Source: Actinokineospora diospyrosa (GTDB taxonomy: Bacteria; Actinomycetota; Actinomycetes; Mycobacteriales; Pseudonocardiaceae). From it: a stretch of DNA of 64,000 bases. Position numbers and translations under genes: made by a program. The stretch is from contig NZ_JAMTCO010000011.1 of assembly GCF_024171925.1 (NCBI RefSeq), positions 62,001-126,000 of the forward strand, in the 5' to 3' direction. Of this stretch, positions 36,348 through 45,784 are shown piece by piece. The stretch's first letter is position 1. The number at the start of each line of letters is the position of its first letter. Below the pieces are notes generated by a model, which worked only from the letters and a program-made list of their open reading frames with translations, did no database searches and had not been told where the DNA came from.

Positions 36348-36470
36348 CTATCTCGCGGGGAACGTGGCCTCGCAGTCAGAGTTGTTGCACTTGCGGAGGC
36401 CGCCACCTGGCAAGCTGTCGATCTTGACGAAAACCAGCTCGCCCGCCTTGCACTCAGGGCACTTTTCCAT
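36348..36470 (-). CDS. Small zinc-ribbon protein
   Basis: 40-residue ORF starting MEKCPECKAGELVFVKID. Four Cys (C4, C7, C28, C33) in a C-x2-C ... C-x4-C pattern should bind one zinc, as in many tiny actinobacterial zinc-ribbon proteins. No strong ribosome site is visible before the ATG at 36470. It lies upstream of the HAD gene on the same strand, 109 bases before the 33-residue ORF. Confidence 0.55.
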   Translation of the reverse strand: MEKCPECKAGELVFVKIDSLPGGGLRKCNNSDCEATFPAR

Positions 36471-36491
36471 GCACGTAGCGTAGCTGAACGC

Positions 36492-36587
36492 TCATGGCTG
36501 ACGCTCACCTGAGGGGCATTCCTGTCTTGCCGCTCTCAGGGCTCTTTCGATCAGCGTGGCCATCACGGTGTAGCCCTCGACGGACAC
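36492..36587 (-). CDS. Possible small ORF upstream of the zinc-ribbon gene
   Basis: 31-residue frame from GTG 36587 (VSVEGYTVMATLIERALRAA) with coding-like composition, ending 21 bases before the zinc-ribbon start. It may be the tail of a decayed gene. A 66-codon frame at 36505-36705 overlaps it in another frame and looks less protein-like. Confidence 0.25.
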   Translation of the reverse strand: MSVEGYTVMATLIERALRAARQECPSGERQP

Positions 36588-36866
36588 AGCGGAAGGGCTG
36601 TGAGTTCCGCTCCCCGGAGATCAAGAGTGATAGACCAGCGGTCTGCTGGCGGCTGAGGCGGCACTCACCGACGAACCAATTGCGACCGCCCGGCCCTACT
36701 CGCATGGCAAGCGCAGTCTTTCGATCGACTCGAGCTGCCGAGCCCGGTTCAGGTCACTGCACCGTCCCCAGACAAGGTCGACCTGACTGGTGGCCGTGTG
36801 CTCACCGTCTGGCAAGCCTCGGCGGTCGGCCAAGGTCCCGGAACGATATCCACCGAAAGTGATGAA
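36588..36866. other. Intergenic region with no supported gene
   Basis: 279 bases with ORFs on both strands, but none with a ribosome site or convincing codon pattern. GC content is lower than in the surroundings. Confidence 0.4.
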
Positions 36867-37724
36867 TCAGCCCCGGAGTTCCATGGTGCAGCACTTCGGG
36901 CCGCCGCCGGATTTGCGGAGTTCGGTGATGTCTACGTGGTGGGTGGCGTAGCCGTGGGCTTCTAGTTGGGCGGCGAGGTTGGTGGCTTCTTTGGCGATGA
37001 TCACGTTCCGGCCGTCGGATACGGCGTTGAGGCCCAGGCAGGCGGCGTCTTCTTCGGTGGCCAGGATGGCGTCCGGGTAGAGGCGGCGGAGTAGGCGTTG
37101 GGTGCCGGGGGAGAACGCGGCTGGGTAGTAGGCGATGTGGGCTCGGGAACCGGGGCCTGCCTCCGTGAGCACGACCAGGGCCACGTCGAGGTGGTAGTAC
37201 CGGGGGTCGACCAGCTGCAGGGAGACCACGGGGACGCCGAGGATCTCCTGGGCTTCGGCGTGGGCGCCGGGGTCGGTTCGGAAGCCGGTGCCCGCGAGCA
37301 ACAAATCGCCGGTCCAGGTGAGGTCGCCCTCGGCCTCGTTGATCTTCTCGGGCATCACGATGTCGCGGTAGCCGTGGTCGAGGAACCAGGTGCGGAAGAA
37401 GTCGGCCTCGGCGGCGCGCTGGGGGGCGCGGAAGCGGGCACCGAGCACGACCCCGTCGATGACCGTGCCGGAGTTGGCCGAGAAGACCATGTCCGGCAGG
37501 CCGGGCTGCGGGGCGATGGTCTCCACCACGTGGCCCAGCCGCTCGTAGGTCTCCTTCAGGGCCGACCACTCCGCGATCGCGCCCGCGGTGCTCACCGGCC
37601 GCGTCGGGTCCATCCAGGGGTTGATGGCGTACTCGACCGCGAAGTACGTGGGCGCGCACATGAGGTACCGCCGCGAGGTGGCGAGCCGGGTGGTCGCGGG
37701 CTGGCGCACGGGTGCCGAGGTCAT
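36867..37724 (-). CDS. Dimethylargininase-type amidinohydrolase (DDAH/arginine deiminase superfamily)
   Basis: 285-residue guanidine-modifying enzyme. The pattern is FSANSGTV, EGDLTWTGDLLLAGTGFRTD, RYYHLDVALVVL with the catalytic His, and the C-terminal GGGPKCCTMELRG carrying the nucleophilic Cys. These fit dimethylarginine dimethylaminohydrolase (citrulline-forming). Start ATG 37724 (MTSAPVRQPATTRL). It is divergent from an Lrp/AsnC regulator 65 bases away, which suggests amino-acid-responsive control. Confidence 0.88.
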   Translation of the reverse strand: MTSAPVRQPATTRLATSRRYLMCAPTYFAVEYAINPWMDPTRPVSTAGAIAEWSALKETYERLGHVVETIAPQPGLPDMVFSANSGTVIDGVVLGARFRAPQRAAEADFFRTWFLDHGYRDIVMPEKINEAEGDLTWTGDLLLAGTGFRTDPGAHAEAQEILGVPVVSLQLVDPRYYHLDVALVVLTEAGPGSRAHIAYYPAAFSPGTQRLLRRLYPDAILATEEDAACLGLNAVSDGRNVIIAKEATNLAAQLEAHGYATHHVDITELRKSGGGPKCCTMELRG

Positions 37725-37789
37725 GGATCGAAATGTAAGGGCACCTGAAGCAACCATCAATGTCGCTTCGCTGCCCTTCAGCATGCAGA

Positions 37790-38251
37790 ATGTTGCGTGT
37801 GGACGTCATTGATCAGCGAATCATTTCACGGCTCGTGGCCGACGCCAGGTCCAGCTACGCCGAGATCGGGAAGGCCGTCTCGCTCTCGGCGCCCGCGGTG
37901 AAGCGGCGGGTGGACCGGCTGCTGGAGACCGGGGTGCTGCGCGGGTTCACCGCCGTGGTCAACCCCGAGGCGCTCGGCTGGGGCACCGAGGCGTTCGTCG
38001 AGGTGCACTGCCAGGGCAACGTGTCCCCCGACCGGATCCGCCAGCGCCTCGAACCGCTGCCCGAGGTCGTGGCCGCGTACACCGTCTCCGGGGCGGCCGA
38101 CGCGATCGTGCACCTGCGCGCGGCCAACATCCACCACCTGGAGGACGCCCTGGAGCGGCTGCGGGCGGTCGACATGGTCTCGCGCACCGTCTCCACGGTC
38201 GTCCTCTCGACCCTCTTGGAGCGCCCACCCGCCCCAGAGCCCGGCCAATGA
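37790..38251 (+). CDS. Lrp/AsnC-family transcriptional regulator
   Basis: 153-residue Lrp-type protein. The winged helix (VIDQRIISRLVADARSSYAEIGKAVSLSAPAVKRRVDRLLETG) precedes the RAM ligand domain (GTEAFVEVHC, VAAYTVSGAADAIVHLRA). ATG 37790 or GTG 37799 may be the start. It is divergent from the dimethylargininase gene and the obvious candidate regulator of it, with an amino acid such as arginine or citrulline as possible ligand (inference). Confidence 0.9.
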   Translation: MLRVDVIDQRIISRLVADARSSYAEIGKAVSLSAPAVKRRVDRLLETGVLRGFTAVVNPEALGWGTEAFVEVHCQGNVSPDRIRQRLEPLPEVVAAYTVSGAADAIVHLRAANIHHLEDALERLRAVDMVSRTVSTVVLSTLLERPPAPEPGQ

Positions 38252-38280
38252 CGTGAATTGAGCCGCTAGGGTGCGCTGAC

Positions 38281-39045
38281 ATGACCGTCCTGCTGCAGCG
38301 GCGCGAGGGCGTCGCCGTGATCACGCTCAACGACCCCGACCGGCGCAACGCTCTTACGCTGCCCATGTCCGCACGGCTGGCCGAGCTGGTCGCCGAGTGC
38401 GAGGCCGACCCGGAGATCGCGGCGCTCGTAGTGACCGGCACCCCGCCAGCGTTCTGCGCCGGGGCAGACCTAAGCGTGCTCGGTGAGTCGCGCGAAGAAG
38501 GGCTGCGTGGGATCTACGCGGGCTTCCTCGCCGTCGCGCGGTGCTCGCTACCGACGATCGCGGCGGTCGGCGGGGCTGCCGTGGGCGCCGGGCTGAACTT
38601 GGCGCTAGCGGCAGACGTCCGGATCGCGGGACCCAAGGCGCGGTTCGACGCGCGCTTCCTGCAGTTGGGCATCCACCCCGGGGGTGGCATGACGTGGATG
38701 CTGCAGCGGCTCGTCGGGCCCCAGACAGCCACTGCGATGACCCTCTTCCGGCACGTCGTTGACGCTGCCGAGGCACGGCGGGTCGGCCTGACTTTGAGCA
38801 CGATCGAAGGTGACCACGAGGCCCTCGTCCAGGCCGCGGTTGACCTTGCCGCGCCCACCACAGCGGCCCCTAAAGAACTAGTGCTCTCGATCAAGAGGTC
38901 CATGCGCGCCACAGCGGCGCAGGTCAGCCACGACGACGCCATCGAAACCGAACTCGCGGCCCAGTTGACCTCGATGGACTCCCCGGCGTTCGCCCAGCTC
39001 CTGGCCGAGATGAAGGCGCGGATCTCCTCGGCGGCGACCCCGTAG
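38281..39045 (+). CDS. Enoyl-CoA hydratase/isomerase (crotonase) family protein
   Basis: 254-residue crotonase. Oxyanion-hole segments are FCAGADLSVL and GGAAVGAGLNLALAADVRIAG. In the region that normally carries the second catalytic Glu (like QPEILLG in the hydratase), this protein reads ARFLQLGIHPGGG, so that acid appears to be lost; canonical hydratase activity is doubtful. An isomerase or other crotonase reaction is possible. It stands 29 bases after the Lrp gene without overlap. Confidence 0.85.
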   Translation: MTVLLQRREGVAVITLNDPDRRNALTLPMSARLAELVAECEADPEIAALVVTGTPPAFCAGADLSVLGESREEGLRGIYAGFLAVARCSLPTIAAVGGAAVGAGLNLALAADVRIAGPKARFDARFLQLGIHPGGGMTWMLQRLVGPQTATAMTLFRHVVDAAEARRVGLTLSTIEGDHEALVQAAVDLAAPTTAAPKELVLSIKRSMRATAAQVSHDDAIETELAAQLTSMDSPAFAQLLAEMKARISSAATP

Positions 39046-39087
39046 GCTGTTCGCGGCGTCCCACCGGACCGCCCACCATGCGAGATA

Positions 39088-39108
39088 AGTGTAACCGCCG
39101 GTTACACT
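39088..39108. promoter_or_regulatory. Inverted repeat upstream of korA (operator candidate)
   Basis: AGTGTAACCG, one central C, then CGGTTACACT: a perfect 10-bp inverted repeat about 165 bases before korA. The shape and TGTAAC half-sites fit a dimeric regulator. No regulator gene of obvious match is adjacent. Confidence 0.65.
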
Positions 39109-39271
39109 CAAACTGGGACCGCACCAGGCCCTTACCCGATACTTTGGGATGGGGTCTCGCGCGGGACTGTGATCTGCAGCGCGTTGCACGGGTCCGGGGA
39201 CCGGCGATGCCTACCGTTGAACGCGACACGACCAGCGAGTCCGGGTGTCAGGAGAGAGGGTTCGGCAGCTC

Positions 39272-41169
39272 ATGAGCACAGGTGTGGACGGTGGTACGGC
39301 CGCCACCGGGACCTCGCGGGCGGCCGCGGTCACCAAACTCGATCGAGTGGTGATCCGGTTCGCCGGGGACTCCGGTGACGGCATGCAGCTCACCGGCGAC
39401 CGCTTCACCTCGGAGGCCGCGGCCTTCGGCAACGACCTGTCCACCATGCCCAACTTCCCCGCGGAGATCCGCGCCCCCCAGGGCACCATCCCCGGGGTCT
39501 CCAGCTTCCAGGTGCACTTCGCCGACTACGACATCCTGACCCCGGGTGACCGGCCGGACGTGCTGGTCGCGATGAACCCGGCCGCGCTCAAGGCCAACAT
39601 CGCCGACCTGCCCGCGGGCGGCACCCTCATCGTCAACACCGACGAGTTCGTCAAGCGGAACCTGACCAAGGTCGGTTACGCGGCCAACCCGCTCGAGGAC
39701 GATTCCCTCGCCGGGTACCAGGTGCACCAGGTCGCGATGGCCACGATCACCCAAGGCGCGCTCGCCGACACCGGGCTCGGTAAGAAGGACGCCGAGCGCT
39801 GCAAGAACATGTTCGCGCTGGGTCTGCTGTCGTGGATGTACCACCGGCCGACCGAGGGCACCGAGCGGTTCTTGCGCGAGAAGTTCGCTAAGAAGCCGGA
39901 GATCGCCGAGGCGAACGTCTTGGCCTTCCGCGCGGGCTTCTACTACGGCGAGACCACCGAGGCGTTCGCGGTCACCTACGAGGTCGCCCCCGCCAAGCTC
40001 GCGCCGGGCACTTATCGCCAGATCACCGGCAACACTGCCTTGGCGTACGGGATCGTCGCCGCCGCGCAGCAGTCGAAGCTGCCTGTGCTGCTTGGCACGT
40101 ACCCGATCACCCCGGCGTCGGACATCCTGCACGAGCTGTCTAAGTACAAGCAGTTCGGCATTACGACCTTCCAGGCCGAAGACGAGATCGCGGGTATCTG
40201 CGCCGCGCTGGGCGCTAGCTACGGCGGTGCCCTGGGCGTCACCTCGACCTCCGGGCCGGGTGTCGCGCTTAAGTCCGAGACCATCGGCCTCGGCGTGATG
40301 ACCGAACTCCCGCTGCTGGTCGTCGACGTGCAGCGCGGTGGCCCGTCGACCGGTCTGCCCACCAAGACCGAGCAGGCCGACCTGCTGCAGGCGATGTACG
40401 GCCGCAACGGCGAGTCCCCGGTGCCGATCATCGCGCCGCAGTCGCCCGCCGACTGCTTCGCCGCGGCGCTTGAAGCCACGCACATCGCGCTTAAGTACCG
40501 CACCCCGGTGCTGCTGCTGTCCGACGGCGCGGTCGCCAACGGCTCCGAGCCCTGGCTGATCCCCGACGTCGAGGACCTGCCCGACCTGACCGTGGAGTTC
40601 GCGACCGAGCCGAACTCGCCGGACGGGTCGGCGTTCTGGCCGTACCTGCGCGACCCGGAGACGCTCGCGCGCGCGTGGGCGGTCCCGGGCACGCCCGGTC
40701 TGCAGCACCGCATCGGCGGGCTGGAGAAGGCCGATGGCACCGGCAACATCTCCTACGAGCCCGACAACCACGACCGCATGGTCCGGTTGCGGCAGGCCAA
40801 GATTGACAACATCCCGGTTCCCGACCTAGAGGTTGACGACCCGTCCGGTAAGGCGCGGGTCCTGGTACTGGGCTGGGGCTCGTCCTACGGGCCTATAGGC
40901 GCCGCGTGCCGCCGGGTGCGCAAGCTCGGCCATTCGGTCGCGCAGGCCCACCTGCGGAACCTGAACCCGTTCCCGGCCAACCTCGGCGACGTGTTGCGCT
41001 CTTACGACAAGGTCGTCGTGCCGGAAATGAACCTGGGTCAGCTGGCGTTGCTCCTCAGGGGCAAGTACCTGGTCGACGTCGTCAGCTACACCAAGGTCGC
41101 AGGCCTGCCGTTCAAAGCCGAGGAACTGCAGAACGTGCTCACCGACATCGTGAAGGGGGTCGATGCGGC

Positions 41170-41173
<4 letters not shown>
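39272..41173 (+). CDS. korA: 2-oxoacid:acceptor oxidoreductase, alpha subunit (KorA)
   Basis: 633-residue fused gamma-alpha subunit of 2-oxoglutarate:ferredoxin oxidoreductase. The N-terminal gamma domain (VVIRFAGDSGDGMQLTGDRFT) is followed by the alpha pyrimidine-binding domain (LLGTYPITPASDILHELS, TSTSGPGVALKSETIGLG, VDVQRGGPSTGLPTKTEQADL). With KorB it oxidises 2-oxoglutarate to succinyl-CoA and reduces ferredoxin, an oxygen-tolerant alternative to 2-oxoglutarate dehydrogenase in actinobacteria. I prefer ATG 39272 (MSTGVDGG); GTG 39245 is in frame. Overlaps korB by four bases. Confidence 0.95.
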
Positions 41174-42228
<1,055 letters not shown>

Positions 42229-42242
42229 GTCCCTATCGCGTG

Positions 42243-42272
42243 AACAGGCCCCCGCTTCGGCGGGGGCCTGTT
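42243..42272 (+). terminator. Terminator of korAB
   Basis: Perfect 13-bp stem AACAGGCCCCCGC, loop TTCG, complement, then TTTGCTTT, 15 bases after korB. Confidence 0.92.
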
Positions 42273-42351
42273 TGCTTTGCGGTTCGAGCGTTCGGGTGAA
42301 GGGCGAAGAAGGGGCCGCAGTCACTGCGGGTGGTGCGGTATTCATCTCTGC

Positions 42352-43011
42352 GTGAGCAGAGGGGCGCGGGGATTCCGCGCGGTTTTGGGGGAGCGGAAAT
42401 GGGCGCAACTACTGGAGTTGGGGTTGCCGCGGGTTCATGGGCCCAAGGTGCCGTTATTGCGCCAAGGCGAACCAGGGACAGCGGTTCTGTTGTTGGTTTC
42501 CGGGCGGGTGAAGGTGTTCGGTACGGAACCGGACGGGGGACGGTTGTTGCTGGCGTTGCGCGGTGCCGGGGACTTGCTCGGGGAGTTGGCGGCGCGGTCG
42601 GCGGAGCGGCGGACCGCGACTGTGGAGACCATTGACCGGTGCAGTGTTCGGGTGGTGCAGGCGGAGCGGCTCAACAGCTTTCTCGCTGAGCAGGACGGGC
42701 AGTCGGCGCTGTTGGAGTACACGATGTCGAAGCTCTCGCAGACAGCGGCCTACCAGGTTGGACTGGTGCACTTCGGACCGGAGCGCAAGATCGCCCGGTT
42801 GCTGCTGGAGGTCGCCGCGCTGGCTGACGACAGCAGTGGTGGGGCCGAGCGGGTGCCGTTCTCGCAACAGGAACTGGCCGACTCGCTCGGTATGGCCCGT
42901 AGCACCGTCGCGAACCACCTGCAGCGGCTCAAGGACAGCGGCGCGCTGCGGCCGGGGCCGCGGCTGGTGATCTCGGACGTCGCCCGCTTGCGCGGCATCG
43001 CCGGACTGTGA
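42352..43011 (+). CDS. Crp/Fnr-family transcriptional regulator
   Basis: 219-residue regulator. The N-terminal cyclic-nucleotide-binding-type beta-barrel (about residues 30-125: QGEPGTAVLLLVSGRVKVFG, GDLLGELAARSAERRTATVE) resembles CAP. A dimer helix and the HTH follow (VPFSQQELADSLGMARSTVANHLQRLKDSGAL). Start GTG 42352 is likely; the frame is open upstream to 42277. It lacks the Cys cluster of Fnr. It lies 90 bases before the cyclase-like gene, with a hairpin in between. Confidence 0.9.
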   Translation: MSRGARGFRAVLGERKWAQLLELGLPRVHGPKVPLLRQGEPGTAVLLLVSGRVKVFGTEPDGGRLLLALRGAGDLLGELAARSAERRTATVETIDRCSVRVVQAERLNSFLAEQDGQSALLEYTMSKLSQTAAYQVGLVHFGPERKIARLLLEVAALADDSSGGAERVPFSQQELADSLGMARSTVANHLQRLKDSGALRPGPRLVISDVARLRGIAGL

Positions 43012-43023
43012 CCCACGTCGCCG

Positions 43024-43051
43024 CGGAACTGTCCGCTGCCGGACAGTTCCG
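43024..43051. terminator. Hairpin between Crp gene and cyclase-like operon
   Basis: Perfect 12-bp inverted repeat CGGAACTGTCCG, loop CTGC, complement. It starts 13 bases after the Crp stop and could end that transcript. It lacks a T-run and lies 50 bases before the operon start, so it could also be an operator. Confidence 0.6.
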
Positions 43052-43100
43052 TTAGGCCGGTACCGCGAGGCTCGTCGCGAACTGCGACGAGGAGGAAGAC

Positions 43101-43919
43101 GTGGCGTCGAGGCTGCCGCCGTACCGGGCGTTGCTCGGGGTGGACATCAAGGACTTCAGCGGGGTGGCCGGGCGCCACCACGCCGAGATCACCGAGCGGA
43201 TCGCGGTGGTGTTGGCCACGGCGTTCGAGAAGTGCGGGCTGCGGGCGGTGTGGGACGAGCAGCGCTTCGGCTTCAACACCGGTGACGGGTACCTGGCGGG
43301 CTTCGACACCGATGTGCTGCCGCTGCTGCTCACCCCGTTCCTCGCCTCGCTGCAAGGCGAACTGGACTACCGGGAGCAGGTGCGGGCCGATCCGGTGCCG
43401 TTGCGGATGCGGGTCAGCGTCAACGTCGGGCCGGTGACCGACACCGGCCGCGGGCTGGTCAGCGAGGGCAGCGGGGTCGCGCGGATCGAGACCCACCGGC
43501 TGCTCGACGCGGATCCGGTGCGCGACTTGCTGATCCGCTCCGGCACAGCCACCAGGGTCGCGGCGATCGTGTCCGGCCGCGCCTTCCACGACGCCGTCGC
43601 GAGCGGGTACAGCCGTGAACCGGCCGACCTCTACGTCCCGGCCCCGGTGCGGGTCAAGGCTTTCACCGACGTCGCCTACCTCAGGGTGCCGTCCCCGACC
43701 GGCGACCTGCTGCACCACGGTTTCCTGCCGCACAGCGAGAGCTCAGCGGACACAAAGGACACACACCGCCCGGGCGATGCCGCCATCCACGCGGGCCGCG
43801 ACGTCAACCAGGGGAACACGACCTACACGTTCAACGGGCCCGGCAACGTCAACAACGGTTCCGGCGCCCAGATCAACGGATCGGGCGCCACCTACAACGA
43901 CCACCGCGGATCGCGATGA
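43101..43919 (+). CDS. Nucleotide-cyclase-like protein with C-terminal Asn/Gly amyloid-like motif
   Basis: 272 residues. About residues 10-200 resemble a class III nucleotidyl cyclase domain: LLGVDIKDFSG and NTGDGYLAGF place Asp15 and Asp62 at the two metal positions, with MRVSVNVGPVTD later. The substrate-recognition Lys and the VN-x-AAR signature look altered, so activity is uncertain. Residues 232-268 are a low-complexity Asn/Gly tract (GRDVNQGNTTYTF, then GNVNNGSGAQINGSG) that recurs at the N-terminus of the next protein. GTG start with GAGGAGG upstream. Overlaps the next gene by four bases. Probably an effector or sensor in a conflict system. Confidence 0.75.
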   Translation: MASRLPPYRALLGVDIKDFSGVAGRHHAEITERIAVVLATAFEKCGLRAVWDEQRFGFNTGDGYLAGFDTDVLPLLLTPFLASLQGELDYREQVRADPVPLRMRVSVNVGPVTDTGRGLVSEGSGVARIETHRLLDADPVRDLLIRSGTATRVAAIVSGRAFHDAVASGYSREPADLYVPAPVRVKAFTDVAYLRVPSPTGDLLHHGFLPHSESSADTKDTHRPGDAAIHAGRDVNQGNTTYTFNGPGNVNNGSGAQINGSGATYNDHRGSR

Positions 43920-45784
43920 CGTCGAACTACCAGTTCGAAGAGATCGGGAACGTCAACAACGGCCCCGGTCCGCAGTTCAACCTGCACATCACGCAAGCGA
44001 TGCGGAGGCGGCGAGAACGCCGGTTCATCGCCGCCGAGGAGATCCACCGGCGCGCGCAGCGGTTCGTCGAACCACGCGGCTACCCCTTCGCGGCGTTCAG
44101 CCGGTCGAACACGGCCGTGCTGGCCGGATCGGCCGAGGCGGGTACCCGCACCACCGCGCTGATGCTGCTGACCGAGCGCGGAACGAGGCACGTGGACCAC
44201 CTCCGGGTGCTCGACTACCGGGCCGACGACCGGGAATCAGCCCTCGACACCGCGGAGTTGCGGCCCCAAGACCGGTTGCTGCTCGACCTGTGCGCGGCGG
44301 ACGACAGCAGCGTCGTGGCACTGCGCTCCGAACTGGAGACCTACCAGGCCGCCGTCGGGCAAGCCAGGCTCGTCGTCCTGGTCCGGCCCAACCAGGTCGA
44401 CCTGTTGGCCGATTCGCTTGCCGCACTGCACATCCACGTCGAGCGCCCGGACGGGGCACAGGTACTGCGAGCACACCTGGCCGCGGAGGGCATCACCCCG
44501 CCCGACCCGCTGCTCGCGACAGATCGGTTGGCGCGCTTCCTGCGGTCCGAGTCGACCGGGGGCATAGCCGCCCTGGCCAGGCTGGTCGTCAAGGCCCGCG
44601 ACACCAAGCACGGTGACAACCTGGCGGACTGGCTCACCGAGGCGCTCGCGGCCCAGTCCGAGCGCGCCGCGCAAGCCAGGAAGTTGTTCTCCGGCCAACA
44701 AGGCGCGGCGGACCGGGCACTGCTCACGGTCGCGGCCTTCCTACCGGGCGCGCCAGTCGAGGCACTGGCAACGGCCGAGGCGGTGTTCCACGAGAAGACC
44801 GCGATCCCCGCCGCGCAGCGGCACACCCTCGACGGCGCCCACCTGGCCGAGCGCATGGCCGCGGTGAACCTGCGCGTGGACGGCCACGACCGCGTGGAGT
44901 TCGCCGACCTCGCCCTCGACGGCGCCCTGCGCACCCACTTCTGGACCTACTTCCCGACTTTGCGCGACGGTGTCGCGGCTTGGGTCCAGGAGGTGGCCCC
45001 GTCGGCGGTCCTGCCCTACTCCGCCAAGGCCGAACTGGTGGACCGCTTCGCCGATGTCCAACTCGCGACCGGCCCCGCTGAACCACTGCGGCACCTGGTC
45101 AGGGCCTGGGCCACCGGGGGACATCCGGACCTGGCCGCGCAGGTGTTGGCGATCGGCCTGCGCCACGACGGGCGGTCGAAGGAGTTCCGGCGGTACGTCT
45201 ACGACTGGTCACGTGAGCGCGAGCTGCCGGAGCCGTTGGCCCGCGTCCTCATCGAGGCGTGCGTCGAGGACATCGCGCCCAACCAGCCGCCGCAGGCGCT
45301 CGTGCGACTGCGGCACCTCACCCGGCACAGTCGAACGTCTATTCGGGACACCGCGCTCGACGCGCTCCTGGGCCAGGTGCGGCAGTACGGCTTCCAGCGC
45401 TGGCTGCTCTACCACCTGCGCAAGTACAACTTCACCGAGCACGACCACGCGATCCTGGCCAACCTCGATATCCCGGTCCGCCTTGCGCGGGAGCACCAGG
45501 CGCGCGACAACCTGCTGGAGCTGTGGCGGCAGATGCTCTCGTCCGGCACCCGTGCAGTTCCACAAGAGGGCCTGTGGACGTGGATCGGACGGGATCCAGA
45601 CCTCGTGGTGCGCGCTTGCGACGGGAACCCGGACCTGCTGAACCAACTCTTCGTGTTCACCCGGGAACGGGTGCGCCACGCCATCGACCCCGAGGAGCTG
45701 CGGGTGGCACACGACCGCGCCGGGGAACTGCTGCGCCACATCGACGCGGCACCGCACGTGACAACGCCGGAAGGACAAGGATGA
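43916..45784 (+). CDS. Degenerate STAND/NLR-like NTPase with N-terminal amyloid-like motif
   Basis: 622 residues. Residues 5-25 carry QFEEIGNVNNGPGPQFNLHI, matching the preceding protein's tail. A P-loop-like GSAEAGTRTT (71-80) lacks the usual Lys, and DRLLLDLCAADD (about 116-127) resembles Walker B. The rest is helical, with repeats resembling ARM/HEAT or winged-helix STAND arms (ALVRLRHLTRHSRTSIRDTALDALL). No TM segments. The arrangement (short N-terminal motif, NTPase, helical sensor) matches bacterial NLR-like proteins in outline. ATGA overlaps occur at both ends. ATP binding is doubtful from sequence alone. Confidence 0.7.
   Translation: MTSNYQFEEIGNVNNGPGPQFNLHITQAMRRRRERRFIAAEEIHRRAQRFVEPRGYPFAAFSRSNTAVLAGSAEAGTRTTALMLLTERGTRHVDHLRVLDYRADDRESALDTAELRPQDRLLLDLCAADDSSVVALRSELETYQAAVGQARLVVLVRPNQVDLLADSLAALHIHVERPDGAQVLRAHLAAEGITPPDPLLATDRLARFLRSESTGGIAALARLVVKARDTKHGDNLADWLTEALAAQSERAAQARKLFSGQQGAADRALLTVAAFLPGAPVEALATAEAVFHEKTAIPAAQRHTLDGAHLAERMAAVNLRVDGHDRVEFADLALDGALRTHFWTYFPTLRDGVAAWVQEVAPSAVLPYSAKAELVDRFADVQLATGPAEPLRHLVRAWATGGHPDLAAQVLAIGLRHDGRSKEFRRYVYDWSRERELPEPLARVLIEACVEDIAPNQPPQALVRLRHLTRHSRTSIRDTALDALLGQVRQYGFQRWLLYHLRKYNFTEHDHAILANLDIPVRLAREHQARDNLLELWRQMLSSGTRAVPQEGLWTWIGRDPDLVVRACDGNPDLLNQLFVFTRERVRHAIDPEELRVAHDRAGELLRHIDAAPHVTTPEGQG

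Noticed and set aside
36494-36862. 122-codon plus-strand ORF
   Set aside because: No ribosome site, no family resemblance, odd codon use; it is antisense to the small ORFs.
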